29,222 nt of DNA from CAYTNY01 sp964439215 (GCA_964439215.1 CAYTNY010000021.1:1-29222); one strand, 5' to 3'; shown: positions 1 through 7,835, counted from the first letter of the stretch. Numbers and translations are program-made. The notes: generated from the letters alone by a model not told the origin.

Positions 1-8
1 TGATATAT

Positions 9-84
9 TGGCGCGCCCGGTAGGAGTCGAACCTACGACACTTTGATTCGTAGTCAAATACTCTATCCACTGAGCTACGGGCGC
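9..84 (-). tRNA. tRNA-Arg (anticodon ACG)
   Basis: Read on the minus strand this folds as a 76-nt cloverleaf. The 7-bp acceptor stem is GCGCCCG pairing with CGGGCGC, followed by discriminator G and an encoded CCA. The D-arm begins TAGCTCAG and the T-arm carries GGTTCGACTCC. The anticodon loop is CTACGAA, giving ACG. A34 would normally be deaminated to inosine by TadA to read CGN codons. It lies downstream of tRNA-Ser on the same strand, separated by the 135-bp repeats. Confidence 0.96.
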
Positions 85-206
85 GCCTGTTTAAAACATA
101 TCTTTTTTGAAGAGGAGAGGATACCCGGCCTTGCCGGGAAACCGTAAGGCTGCTGCGCCTATAATATGGCGGTTGCGAACCCTGGGGCTTCTCATCCTTT
201 TCCTAT

Positions 207-243
207 GCCATCACATCCGCCCGTAAAGGGCGGCTCTGATGGC
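207..243. other. Two-tier stem-loop, copy 1
   Basis: GCCATCA (207-213) pairs with TGATGGC (237-243). After a 3x3 internal loop, CCGCCC (217-222) pairs with GGGCGG (228-233) around a 5-nt loop. The only base that differs between the two repeat copies (223) is in that loop, so pairing is preserved. There is no T-run on either side. A REP-like palindrome or an RNA processing or 3'-end structure fits better than a classical intrinsic terminator. Confidence 0.7.
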
Positions 244-341
244 GGAGAGGAGAGGATACCCGGCCTTGCCGGGAAACCGTAAGGCTGCTGCGCCTATAAT
301 ATGGCGGTTGCGAACCCTGGGGCTTCTCATCCTTTTCCTAT

Positions 342-378
342 GCCATCACATCCGCCCATAAAGGGCGGCTCTGATGGC
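342..378. other. Two-tier stem-loop, copy 2, overlapping the tRNA-Ser CCA end
   Basis: This is the same structure as at 207-243, shifted by 135 bp. Its outer arm TGATGGC (372-378) includes the bases encoding the CCA end of tRNA-Ser (375-377). In the minus-strand transcript the hairpin would therefore form directly at the mature 3' end of the tRNA. That could guide 3' processing or end transcription, but it is only a structural inference. Confidence 0.65.
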
Positions 379-462
379 GGAGAGGAGAGGATTCGAACCC
401 CCGGTCCCCGAAGGGACAACTGATTTCGAGTCAGCCGCATTCAACCACTCTGCCACCTCTCC
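375..462 (-). tRNA. tRNA-Ser (anticodon CGA)
   Basis: This is an 88-nt minus-strand tRNA with the long variable arm of class II tRNAs (TGTCCCTTCGGGGACC region). The acceptor stem is GGAGAGG with CCTCTCC, the discriminator is G, and CCA is encoded. The T-arm contains GGTTCGAATCC. The anticodon stem CTGA/TCAG encloses the loop CTCGAAA, giving CGA, which reads UCG. Its 3' end seeds the neighbouring 135-bp repeats. Confidence 0.96.
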
Positions 463-469
463 GCGCAAC

Positions 470-498
470 ATTATATATGTACAGCAGATCTTTTGCAA
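470..498 (-). promoter_or_regulatory. Sigma-70 promoter for tRNA-Ser
   Basis: On the minus strand, TTGCAA (498-493) is followed after 17 bp by TATAAT (475-470). The -10 box ends 7 bp before the tRNA 5' end at 462, so transcription would start at or almost at the mature 5' end. Confidence 0.7.
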
Positions 499-528
499 GA
501 TAGATTTATTTATTTTTTTATATTTCTA

Positions 529-556
529 TTGAAATTTTATATAATTAACCTATAAT
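529..556 (+). promoter_or_regulatory. Sigma-70 promoter for tRNA-Ala
   Basis: TTGAAA (529-534), a 16-bp spacer and TATAAT (551-556) lie directly upstream of the tRNA-Ala gene at 570. The divergent tRNA-Ser promoter is at 470-498, so the AT-rich 463-569 interval is a bidirectional tRNA promoter region. Confidence 0.7.
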
Positions 557-569
557 TAATCTTAACCGT

Positions 570-645
570 GGGGCAGTAGCTCAGATGGGAGAGCGCTGCG
601 TTCGCAACGCAGAGGTCGGCGGTTCGATCCCGCTCTGCTCCACCA
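570..645 (+). tRNA. tRNA-Ala (anticodon CGC)
   Basis: This is a 76-nt cloverleaf. The acceptor stem is GGGGCAG with CTGCTCC (one G-T pair), the discriminator is A, and CCA is encoded. The D-arm starts TAGCTCAG and the T-arm has GGTTCGATCC. The anticodon stem CTGCG/CGCAG encloses loop TTCGCAA, so the anticodon is CGC, which reads GCG. Confidence 0.96.
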
Positions 646-758
646 AAAAAGAATAACAGAGAGTGTATGATAAAATATAAGGGTATGGCAAAAAAAAGAA
701 TTCATAAAATATTGAATTGGAAAACATAAACCGCAATTCATGCCGAAAATAAAGCTTT

Positions 759-788
759 TTTACACAAAAACGGGAAAACCGGTATAAT
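759..788 (+). promoter_or_regulatory. Probable sigma-70 promoter for ktrBA
   Basis: TTTACA (759-764), an 18-bp spacer and TATAAT (783-788) lie about 50 bp upstream of the ktrB start. A second TATAAT at 793-798 lacks a convincing -35 box. It may be an alternative start or chance in an AT-rich leader. Confidence 0.55.
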
Positions 789-839
789 TCCGTATAATGT
801 ATAAACAGGCGGTTTAATATTTGATAAAAAGGATAAAAA

Positions 840-2183
840 ATGCAGAACAAAATACTGTATTCAAAAGCAAGCCCTTTTAGAATGCTGCTGGCCGGGTATT
901 TGTTTTTTATACTTGCCGGAATGATTTTATTAAGCCTTCCTGCAGCGACAAAGGCAGAAGCGCCCGCTTCTTTGGTGGATATATTTTTTACAACGGTGTC
1001 CGCGGTAACAACCAGCGGGCTTGTGGTTCTGGAAACTCCTGAATATTTCTCTGTTTTCGGACAAATGGTTATACTTGTGCTTATACAGATATGCGGTCTG
1101 GGTTATATGATATTTGTATCTTTTATAATTCTGGCGATCGGAAGAAAAATAACAATGGGAAATATGATGCTGCTGAAAGAAAATGTGACAAGCCCCACGT
1201 ACGGGGATGCTTTTTATTTTATGAAGATTGCGGTGATATTTACCGTTATTTTTGAAGTTGTTGCGGCAGCTGTTTTTTTTACGGTTTTCAGGGCGGAATA
1301 CTCCGGCTTGGAGGCTGCGTATCACGCTGTGTTTCAGGCGGTATCTGCTTTCTGTACCGCCGGGTTTACTACTTTGCCGGACAATTTCAAAGTTTTCGCG
1401 GATAACAGCGGTCTTTTGTTTTTTGGGGCTCTGATAAGCATAAGCGGGGGAATCGGTTTTTTTGTGCTTTTTGATCTTTATTCTTTCGCGAAAGAAAGAA
1501 TAAAAGGAAAAAAGACGGTTCATCTTACTGTGCATTCTAAGTTTGTTATAGCGCTGACACTTATAGTCACGGTTATGGGCACGCTGCTTTTGTTTGTTGA
1601 CGGTTTCCGCGTGCTTGACATGTCGTATAACAGGCTGGTGCAGGCGTTTTTTCATACGGTGATGGCAATGACAACCACGGGCTTTAACAGTGTTGACATA
1701 ACGGCGGTTTCTGATTCGGGAAAAACCATTCTTATGATGCTTATGTTTATAGGCGCGGCTCCGGGCGGTACGGCAAGCGGAATAAAAGTCGTGACGGTCG
1801 GTATTTTGTTTATGACGTTTTTATCCGTTATAACAAAGAAAAACAGTGTAAATGTATTTGAAAGAGAGATAAGCAGCGGCGAGATAAAAAGAGCGGTAAG
1901 CATTGTGTTTTCAGGAGTTATGTTTATTATGATCACGACTTATGCGGTGACCGCTCTGGAGACAAAGGTATTTATGGATGTGCTGTTTGATTCGGTGGCT
2001 GCTTATACCAATGGAGGATTGTCTGTGGGAGCGGCGGGAAAAACAAGCGATGGGGGCAAAATAATTATGTCTCTGGCAATGCTCATGGGAAGAATGGGTT
2101 CCCTGGCAATAGGTTTTTCCCTGCTGGGCAGAGTGAAAAAAGAATCCGTGAAATTTCCGGATGCGGGTATAATAATTGGATGA
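840..2183 (+). CDS. ktrB: Ktr/Trk-type potassium uptake channel subunit (KtrB)
   Basis: The product is an inner-membrane K+ translocating subunit of the SKT (Trk/Ktr/HKT) superfamily. The 447-aa protein has four pore repeats, each with a selectivity-filter stretch: TTSG (57-60), CTAG (172-175), TTTG (278-281) and TNGG (390-393). The GRMG motif near the C-terminus (417-420) is also typical. Length matches KtrB (about 445 aa), and the partner downstream is the short, single-module regulatory subunit of Ktr rather than the double-length TrkA. The ktrB assignment is therefore preferred over trkH. Ktr uptake is often Na+-linked, which cannot be judged here. The start is the first ATG, with a weak AAAGG site about 8 bp upstream. 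ktrA follows after 9 bp. Confidence 0.93.
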   Translation: MQNKILYSKASPFRMLLAGYLFFILAGMILLSLPAATKAEAPASLVDIFFTTVSAVTTSGLVVLETPEYFSVFGQMVILVLIQICGLGYMIFVSFIILAIGRKITMGNMMLLKENVTSPTYGDAFYFMKIAVIFTVIFEVVAAAVFFTVFRAEYSGLEAAYHAVFQAVSAFCTAGFTTLPDNFKVFADNSGLLFFGALISISGGIGFFVLFDLYSFAKERIKGKKTVHLTVHSKFVIALTLIVTVMGTLLLFVDGFRVLDMSYNRLVQAFFHTVMAMTTTGFNSVDITAVSDSGKTILMMLMFIGAAPGGTASGIKVVTVGILFMTFLSVITKKNSVNVFEREISSGEIKRAVSIVFSGVMFIMITTYAVTALETKVFMDVLFDSVAAYTNGGLSVGAAGKTSDGGKIIMSLAMLMGRMGSLAIGFSLLGRVKKESVKFPDAGIIIG

Positions 2184-2192
2184 GGTGATTAA

Positions 2193-2843
2193 ATGAAAGA
2201 ATTTGCGGTTATAGGATTGGGCGATTTTGGAATGCATCTTGCCGCGGAGCTTGCGGCCGCGGGAAACCAAGTTATAGTTATTGATCAGGACAAAAGAAAA
2301 ATTGAGGCAATAAAGGACAGCGTTAATCACGCTCTTGTGGCTGATGTGAAAGATAAGAGTGTTTTTTCAGAATATTTAAGGCCTGAACTTGATGCTGTAA
2401 TAGTAGCTATAGGAAGAATGGAAGCCAGTATACTGGCGGTTCTTTACCTTAAAGAACTGGGTATAAAACATATTGCGGTAAAACCTGTGAGCGATGATCA
2501 CGCAATGGTTTTAAGGGCGCTTGGCGCCGATGAAATAATAGATCCGGACAAGGAAATGGCAAAAAGGTTTGCGCTTACACTTTCAAAGGGAAGTTTTGTG
2601 GAGCATATTCTGCTTTCTCCGGAATACAGTATAAGCGAGGTTGCCGTGTCCGAGAAAAGTATAGGCAAGACGCTTGCTGAACTGAAACTCCGGGAAAAGT
2701 ATAAAGTAAATGTAATTGCGGTAAAGGATGTTATGCAGGGCAATTTTGATATGCTTCCGGATGCGGATTACCGCATGAAAGTTGACAGTGCGCTTGTGAT
2801 AATCGGAAAAGAATCAGATATAATGAAACTGAAAGAGGTCTGA
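2193..2843 (+). CDS. ktrA: Ktr potassium uptake regulatory subunit (KtrA, RCK domain)
   Basis: This is a cytoplasmic, nucleotide-gated regulator that forms an octameric ring under KtrB. Residues 1-130 are an RCK_N/Rossmann domain with the GLGDFG glycine motif (8-13) and an acidic residue (D31) at the end of beta-2, which normally contacts the nucleotide ribose. Residues about 135-216 match the RCK_C (TrkA_C) ligand-binding domain. At 216 aa it is a single module, as in KtrA, whereas TrkA is about twice as long. Its start has a good GAGGTGAT site and lies 9 bp after ktrB, so the two are translated from one message. Confidence 0.92.
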   Translation: MKEFAVIGLGDFGMHLAAELAAAGNQVIVIDQDKRKIEAIKDSVNHALVADVKDKSVFSEYLRPELDAVIVAIGRMEASILAVLYLKELGIKHIAVKPVSDDHAMVLRALGADEIIDPDKEMAKRFALTLSKGSFVEHILLSPEYSISEVAVSEKSIGKTLAELKLREKYKVNVIAVKDVMQGNFDMLPDADYRMKVDSALVIIGKESDIMKLKEV

Positions 2844-2856
2844 AGAAAAGAGGTAA

Positions 2857-4341
2857 ATGATGATAGAAGGCCTGATTCCAGGAGAAAGAAATGCTTTTAC
2901 AGCACTTCTGGAGATTATGATAATACTGCTGCCCCTGTCTTTTGTTATGTGGGCGGTTATACATGCCTCAATAACAAAAAAAGAACCCAGATCCGCGATC
3001 GCGTGGATAGCTATTATAATACTTTCGCCGGTTGTAGGCGCTGTTATATATTATATGATGGGAATAAACCGCATAAGAAAAAAAGCCAGTGAACTTAAAG
3101 GGGATAGTGTTTTCAGCAGATTTTTCAGTCCTGAATCCGAAGACAGAGAAATAGAAAAAAAGCAGCATACAAAAGGATTTCCTCCTGATGCGGCGGAGAA
3201 TATAAAGAACCTTATGCTTGCGGGCGATTATGTGCTTCAGACCCCGATGCTTTCCGGTAATGATGCGGATATTCTGGAAAACGGAGAGGAGTTTTATCCG
3301 AGGCTCATAAAAGAAATGGAAAACGCAGAAGATTATATACTGCTGCAGACTTATATATTTGATGTTGATGAATCGGGCCTGAAGGTAATAAAAGCCCTGA
3401 AAGAAGCGGCTGAAAGAGGCGTGGAAGTCAGAGTTCTTATAGATGCGATAGGAATGAGATACTCCCGCAGGCCCGCGTCAAAAGTATTAAAACAAAACAG
3501 TATAAACTATGCGCTGTTTCTTCCCGCGCCTACGCCGTTTCATTTTATTTATTATCATTTGAGAAGCCACAGAAAAATCGTTGTGATAGACGGAAAAAAA
3601 GCTTTTACGGGCGGAATGAATATAAGGTCCCAGTTTGATAAAAAGGGCAGGGAAAAACTCCGGGACACTCATTTTGAACTTAAAGGGCCGATAGTTGACA
3701 GTATGAGGAAAATGTTTATTTCGGACTGGGAGTTTTCCAAGGGAGCAGAACTTGGAAGGTGCAGGAAAGAAGCAGCCCCGCAAAAAAAGGGAAAAATATA
3801 TATGCGCGGAGTTCCTGACGGGCCTGATAAGGATTTTGAAAACGCCCGATGGACCATATTGAGCGCGATATCCAATGCGCGGAAAGAGATATTTATACAA
3901 ACACCGTATTTTGTGCCGGACTCGGAAATAATAAATGCGCTGTGCCTTGCGGACCTGCGGGGTGTTGATGTTAAAATTGTTATACCCGCCAAAGGAAATC
4001 TTTGTGTTGTTCAGTGGGCGATGGAAGCGAATTTTATAAGGCTTGTTAACAAAGATGTTGAGATTTATAAGCTGCCGGGAGTTTTTGACCACTCGAAAAT
4101 TATGGTGGTTGATTCATGCTGGAGCCTGATTGGATCCATGAACTGGGACGCAATGAGTTTGAGGCTTAATTTTGAATATAATGTGGAATGTTATGACAGG
4201 GATTTTTCCGGCAGGCTGAGAGAAATAATAAAACGGAAGATCGGGATTTCAAACCCTGTAACGATTGAAGAACTTCGTTCTGTGCGGCTGCCGAAAAGAA
4301 TACGCAACGGCGCGGCGCGGCTTTTTTCGCCGTATCTGTAA
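2857..4341 (+). CDS. cls: Cardiolipin synthase (phospholipase D family)
   Basis: The enzyme condenses two phosphatidylglycerol molecules into cardiolipin at the inner membrane. The 494-aa protein has two N-terminal membrane segments (about 18-38 and 48-68) in the PLDc_N arrangement. Two HKD phospholipase D motifs follow: H238-x-K240-x4-D245 with GGMN, and H412-x-K414-x4-D419 with GSMN. Both catalytic motifs are intact and the length is normal for ClsA-type enzymes. The start at ATG 2857 follows an AGAGG site; a second ATG lies directly behind it. It lies 13 bp after ktrA and is probably cotranscribed, although no functional link to potassium uptake is obvious. ClsA, ClsB and ClsC subtypes are not separable with certainty, but the N-terminal membrane segments favour ClsA. 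Confidence 0.93.
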   Translation: MMIEGLIPGERNAFTALLEIMIILLPLSFVMWAVIHASITKKEPRSAIAWIAIIILSPVVGAVIYYMMGINRIRKKASELKGDSVFSRFFSPESEDREIEKKQHTKGFPPDAAENIKNLMLAGDYVLQTPMLSGNDADILENGEEFYPRLIKEMENAEDYILLQTYIFDVDESGLKVIKALKEAAERGVEVRVLIDAIGMRYSRRPASKVLKQNSINYALFLPAPTPFHFIYYHLRSHRKIVVIDGKKAFTGGMNIRSQFDKKGREKLRDTHFELKGPIVDSMRKMFISDWEFSKGAELGRCRKEAAPQKKGKIYMRGVPDGPDKDFENARWTILSAISNARKEIFIQTPYFVPDSEIINALCLADLRGVDVKIVIPAKGNLCVVQWAMEANFIRLVNKDVEIYKLPGVFDHSKIMVVDSCWSLIGSMNWDAMSLRLNFEYNVECYDRDFSGRLREIIKRKIGISNPVTIEELRSVRLPKRIRNGAARLFSPYL

Positions 4342-4411
4342 AAAAACCGTTTATTTTATGGAAATGAACAATAAAGTACGGGATTTAAGGGACATATTAA
4401 AATATTCCGGA

Positions 4412-4439
4412 TTGACAATGACTCAGATTATTGTATAAT
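4412..4439 (+). promoter_or_regulatory. Near-perfect sigma-70 promoter for nrdJ
   Basis: TTGACA (4412-4417), a 16-bp spacer and TATAAT (4434-4439) match both consensus hexamers exactly. The predicted start near 4446 gives a leader of about 64 nt. That is too short for a standard cobalamin riboswitch, and I see no NrdR-box pair. Confidence 0.85.
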
Positions 4440-4461
4440 TTCACACCGTTGAATCCGGCGG

Positions 4462-4513
4462 CTGCGGGAATATCCCGCGGTAAATAAAAATGAATATGGC
4501 GGGTGCTTTATGA
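4462..4513 (+). promoter_or_regulatory. nrdJ leader: hairpin plus 7-codon upstream ORF overlapping the start
   Basis: A stem-loop at 4462-4480 has an 8-bp stem (one G-T pair, core GCGGGA/TCCCGC) and a 3-nt ATA loop. Behind it, ATG at 4490 opens a 7-codon frame (MNMAGAL) whose TGA (4511-4513) overlaps the nrdJ ATG as ATGA. The nrdJ start itself has only a poor ribosome site (GGCGGGTG), so translational coupling through the mini-ORF is possible. The mini-ORF also lacks a good ribosome site, so this may be chance. Confidence 0.35.
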
Positions 4514-6759
4514 AGAAAAAATCCCTGAATAAAAAAATAAATCTGACCGAAAACGCATTTACGGTACTTGAAAAGCGGTATTTTATAAAAGATAAAAAAG
4601 GAAATCCTACGGAAGGCCCTGAGGAGCTTTTCCGCAGGGTTGCGTCAAACATCGCTGATGCGGAAAAAAACTACGGAGGCGACGCGGATAAAACAGCCGA
4701 TGATTTTTATGAGTTGATGGCGTCGTTTGATTTTCTTCCGAATTCCCCGACGCTTATGAACGCGGGAAGGGATCTGCAGCAGCTTGCGGCCTGTTTTGTG
4801 CTTCCTGTTGATGATTCCATAGAAGGTATATTTGAGACAATAAAAAACGCGGCGCTTATACATAAATCCGGAGGAGGCACGGGATTTTCCTTTTCAAAAC
4901 TTCGGCCCAACCGCGATAAAGTAAAAACAACCAATGGAGTATCTTCCGGTCCGGTTTCTTTTATGAAAGTTTTTAATTCCGCGACAGAAGCAATAAAACA
5001 GGGCGGCACGAGGCGCGGGGCAAATATGGGAATATTAAGGGTTGATCATCCGGATATCAGGGAGTTTATTACCTGCAAAGCCGACGATAAAGACATAAAT
5101 AATTTCAATATTTCGGTTGCTTTAACTGAAGATTTTATGGAAGCCGTTAAAAAAGGCGGGGAATATGAAATGTTTAATCCGCGCAACGGAAAATCCGCGG
5201 GGTTTGAAGACGCCCGGGAGATTTTTGATATGATAACAGAAAATTCATGGAAAAACGGGGATCCCGGAATAATTTTTATAGACAGAATGAATAAAGACAA
5301 CCCCACTCCACGCGTGGGCGAGATAGAATCAACGAATCCATGCGGGGAACAGCCGCTTTTGCCGTATGAAGCCTGTAATCTTGGTTCAATAAATCTCGCG
5401 AATATGGTTAAAAAGGACAGCGGCGTAGATTATGAAAAAATCTCGGACACAGTGCGCAGGGCAGTGCATTTTCTTGATAATGTGATAGATATGAGCAAGT
5501 ATCCTCTTACTGAAATTACGGAAATGGTGAGAGCCAACAGAAAAATAGGACTCGGCGTTATGGGGTGGGCTGATATGCTGTTTATGCTTGAAATACCTTA
5601 TAACTCCGAACAGGCCGCAAAACTAGGCGCGTCCGTAATGAAATTTATACATTCGGAAGCGGAGAAAATGTCTGTTGAACTTGCGGAGCAAAGAGGTGTT
5701 TTTCCTAATTTCAAGGGTTCGGTTCATGAGAAAAACGGGAAAAAACTGCGCAACGCCACACTGACAACCATTGCTCCGACAGGAACGCTTAGTATGATCG
5801 CGGGCTGTTCTTCGGGTGTGGAGCCGGTTTTTGCGGTTGCGTATACAAAAACTGTTATGGATAACAACAGTTTCCCGGAGGTAAACAGGTATTTTCTGAA
5901 AGCGGCCAAAGACCGCGGATTTTATTCCGATGAACTTATGATGAAAATAGGGGATCAGGGGCATTTGAACGGAATTGAAGAGATTCCTGAAGATATAAAA
6001 AAAGTTTATGTTACATCCCACGATATTGAACCGGAATGGCACATTAAAATGCAGGCCGCGTTCCAGGATTATACGGACAATGCCGTTTCAAAAACAGTGA
6101 ATTTCAGGAACAGCGCGTCAAAAAAAGACGTTGAAAAAGTATATATGCTGGCCTATGAATCAGGCTGCAAAGGTGTTACGATATACAGGGACGGGTCAAG
6201 AGATGTTCAGGTGCTTACTGTTTCCACGAAGAACAACAAGAAAACAGCCTTGAAGAATCCTGACTCTATCCTTAAAAGCGATGAAATAGAACCGCGTATG
6301 AGGCCGGATGTTACATTCGGAAGAACGATAAAAATGAAAACCGGGTGCGGAAATCTTTATGTTACCATAAACGAAGATGAAGACGGCCTGTGTGAGATTT
6401 TTACGTCCATGGGAAAATCCGGAGGATGCGCCGCCGCACAGTCTGAATCAATTTCAAGGCTTGTTTCCGTTGCATTAAGAGCGCATGTCAGGCCTGATGC
6501 CCTGGTAAAGCACCTGCGCGGGACAAGGTGCCCTGCCCCGGCCTGGCAGGAGGGCGGCATTGTTCTTTCCTGCCCCGATGCAATAGGCATAGCAATGGAA
6601 AAATATATGCATGAAAAGGAAGATAATCCGGAAAAATTTATATTTAAACCGGAAAACGACAAGATACTCGGAGAAATGTGCCCTGAATGCGGCGCCACTC
6701 TTGAGCACGAGGGCGGATGCAATAACTGCCGTATATGCGGGTATTCAAAGTGTCTCTAG
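4510..6759 (+). CDS. nrdJ: Adenosylcobalamin-dependent (class II) ribonucleoside-diphosphate reductase
   Basis: The enzyme reduces ribonucleotides to deoxyribonucleotides in the cytoplasm, using vitamin B12 coenzyme and without oxygen. The 749-aa protein contains GGGTGFSFS (121-129) and the finger loop NPCGEQPLLPYEACNLGS. There C278 is the expected thiyl-radical cysteine with N276 and E280, and C289 pairs with C95 (in ACFVLP) as the redox disulfide, exactly as in the Thermotoga-type NrdJ. PTGTLSMIAGCSSGVEP at 423-439 is a substrate-site loop. A TSCPD domain follows (about 610-710). A C-terminal zinc ribbon with two Cys pairs plus terminal Cys residues (724-748) presumably shuttles electrons from thioredoxin. 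Length is at the short end for the family. The gene is monocistronic behind its own promoter. Confidence 0.96.
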   Translation: MKKKSLNKKINLTENAFTVLEKRYFIKDKKGNPTEGPEELFRRVASNIADAEKNYGGDADKTADDFYELMASFDFLPNSPTLMNAGRDLQQLAACFVLPVDDSIEGIFETIKNAALIHKSGGGTGFSFSKLRPNRDKVKTTNGVSSGPVSFMKVFNSATEAIKQGGTRRGANMGILRVDHPDIREFITCKADDKDINNFNISVALTEDFMEAVKKGGEYEMFNPRNGKSAGFEDAREIFDMITENSWKNGDPGIIFIDRMNKDNPTPRVGEIESTNPCGEQPLLPYEACNLGSINLANMVKKDSGVDYEKISDTVRRAVHFLDNVIDMSKYPLTEITEMVRANRKIGLGVMGWADMLFMLEIPYNSEQAAKLGASVMKFIHSEAEKMSVELAEQRGVFPNFKGSVHEKNGKKLRNATLTTIAPTGTLSMIAGCSSGVEPVFAVAYTKTVMDNNSFPEVNRYFLKAAKDRGFYSDELMMKIGDQGHLNGIEEIPEDIKKVYVTSHDIEPEWHIKMQAAFQDYTDNAVSKTVNFRNSASKKDVEKVYMLAYESGCKGVTIYRDGSRDVQVLTVSTKNNKKTALKNPDSILKSDEIEPRMRPDVTFGRTIKMKTGCGNLYVTINEDEDGLCEIFTSMGKSGGCAAAQSESISRLVSVALRAHVRPDALVKHLRGTRCPAPAWQEGGIVLSCPDAIGIAMEKYMHEKEDNPEKFIFKPENDKILGEMCPECGATLEHEGGCNNCRICGYSKCL

Positions 6760-6852
6760 AAAAGTTCGGGCTTCAAAAACAGGACGTTCAAAGTTCAAAG
6801 GCAGGACAGTGCAGGGATAGGGCGGATTTTTTTAAATAATGTTTTTATTTGT

Positions 6853-6881
6853 TTGACCTTTACGGGGAATGTATTTATAAT
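6853..6881 (+). promoter_or_regulatory. Sigma-70 promoter for the PilZ gene cluster
   Basis: TTGACC (6853-6858), a 17-bp spacer and TATAAT (6876-6881) form a strong promoter. This also decides the start of the next gene: an in-frame TTG at 6853 is the -35 box, so the protein cannot begin there. Confidence 0.8.
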
Positions 6882-6906
6882 GGAAAAAAAGTTAAGGGGG
6901 TTGTTT

Positions 6907-7365
6907 ATGAGCGAGAAGGATTATTCAAATGAAGGTGAAATTGTTATATCCAATGAAAAAAGGGAATATCCGCGGCTGCCTATGACCGTTAAAGTGCGGT
7001 ACACTGCCTTGTCAAATGAAGATGCGGAAAAAGCACTTGGCAGGTATTTTGTGCCCGATGAACTTGCGGGAAACTTCAGAGAAGGAACGTCGATTGATGT
7101 CTCGAAGAGCGGCATACTTATGAATACGAACGAAGAGATACGGATAAAAACATTTCTGAATGTGCTTATATATATAACGATCCCCGGAATATCCTGTAAT
7201 GTTAAAGCGCTTGCTGAGGCAGTAAGAAGGGAAATGAATCCGGATGATGACGCGTATGTTTATAAAGTAGGGCTTAAGTTTCATAAAATACTGCACCATA
7301 ACCTCAAAAAATATAAATATGCCGAGGTGCAGAGCCTGCTGAATATAAAAGAAACTGAATTATAA
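6907..7365 (+). CDS. PilZ domain protein, paralogue 1 of 3
   Basis: The product is a predicted cytoplasmic c-di-GMP receptor of 152 aa. The N-terminal R19-x3-R23 and the D64-x-S-x2-G69 motif are the two c-di-GMP contact motifs of PilZ, and both are intact. The start ATG at 6907 is chosen because AAGGGGG lies 6 bp upstream. An earlier ATG at 6880 lies within the promoter's -10 box, and TTG at 6853 is the -35 box. The protein ends with a signature shared by all three paralogues: HHNxxKY, about 8 residues, then LLN. The insert between the two motifs (about 40 residues) is longer than in minimal PilZ domains. The output partner is unknown; motility, adhesion or polysaccharide control would be typical. 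Confidence 0.88.
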   Translation: MSEKDYSNEGEIVISNEKREYPRLPMTVKVRYTALSNEDAEKALGRYFVPDELAGNFREGTSIDVSKSGILMNTNEEIRIKTFLNVLIYITIPGISCNVKALAEAVRREMNPDDDAYVYKVGLKFHKILHHNLKKYKYAEVQSLLNIKETEL

Positions 7366-7388
7366 AAAGATAAAAGAGGTATTTTTTT

Positions 7389-7835
7389 ATGACAGCTGAA
7401 GAAATGGAAGGAAGTCTGCTTCTTCCCCAGGAAAGAAGGGATTATCCCCGGGTTTCCGTGAACATCAAAGTTCAGTATAAAGTTCTTGATGAAACCGATG
7501 ATGATATGAAAACAGCTTTGAAATTTGATCCTGAAAAAATAATGGAAAAATTCGAGTCAAGTGAATGTCTTAATGTTTCCACGTCAGGGATCCTTATGCG
7601 GTCCGGATATCCCGTGGACAAAAAGAAATTTGTGGCTGTTAATATGTATCTGCCGATGCCCGGGCTTTCGTGCGCATGCAGAGCGCTGGCGGAAGTTGTA
7701 AGGTGCGAAAAAATGGAGGACGGGTATCTGCTGGGGCTGAAATTTCTGAGAATACTTCATCATAATCTGAATAAGTATAAATTTCTTACTCTCGCTGACC
7801 TGCTGAATATGAAGGGCACAGAGATAAAGTTCTGA
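7389..7835 (+). CDS. PilZ domain protein, paralogue 2 of 3
   Basis: This 148-aa paralogue of the preceding gene lies 23 bp downstream with an AGAGG ribosome site. The c-di-GMP motifs are R17-x3-R21 and N62-x-S64-x2-G67, both intact. It shares the long acidic insert between the motifs, the PxPGLSC strand near the middle and the HHNLNKY/LLN C-terminal signature. Similar length and collinearity indicate a tandem duplication. Divergence in the insert suggests that the copies have separate partners or affinities, which is inference. Confidence 0.88.
   Translation: MTAEEMEGSLLLPQERRDYPRVSVNIKVQYKVLDETDDDMKTALKFDPEKIMEKFESSECLNVSTSGILMRSGYPVDKKKFVAVNMYLPMPGLSCACRALAEVVRCEKMEDGYLLGLKFLRILHHNLNKYKFLTLADLLNMKGTEIKF

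Larger units (their letters stand above)
111..380. repeat. 135-bp tandem duplication abutting the tRNA-Ser 3' end (2 copies)
   Basis: Units 111-245 and 246-380 match over 135 bp with one difference, G at 223 versus A at 358. Each unit begins with AGAGGAGAGGAT, and the same word recurs at 381 as the acceptor and T-arm part of the real tRNA-Ser gene. Each unit is thus a tRNA-Ser 3'-end fragment plus spacer. Each also holds two GC-rich stem-loops: CCCGGC-CTT-GCCGGG at 124-138 and a larger one at 207-243. No open reading frame is apparent. This 290-bp stretch between the two tRNAs holds nothing else I can recognise. Confidence 0.95.

Noticed and set aside
581..850. Minus-strand 89-codon ORF ending in a peptide like VEQSGIEPPTSALRTQRSPI
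   Set aside because: It is the antisense of the tRNA-Ala gene and the ktrB promoter. This peptide type is a well-known false translation of tRNA genes.
930..1655. Long minus-strand ORF of 241 codons within ktrB
   Set aside because: It is antisense to a clear channel gene, rich in Lys, His, Arg and Tyr as expected from reading Ile/Phe/Val codons backwards, with no ribosome site or domain.
840..2843. TrkH/TrkA annotation for the potassium uptake pair
   Set aside because: The regulatory subunit is a single 216-aa RCK module, half the size of TrkA, and the channel is KtrB-sized, so Ktr is the better name.
4446..4509. Cobalamin riboswitch upstream of the B12-dependent reductase
   Set aside because: The leader from the consensus promoter is only about 64 nt and lacks the B12-box motif; only a simple hairpin is present.
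6853..6906. N-terminal extension of the first PilZ protein from TTG 6853
   Set aside because: The TTG is the -35 hexamer of a strong promoter and the extension spans the -10 box. ATG 6907 has an ideal ribosome site.
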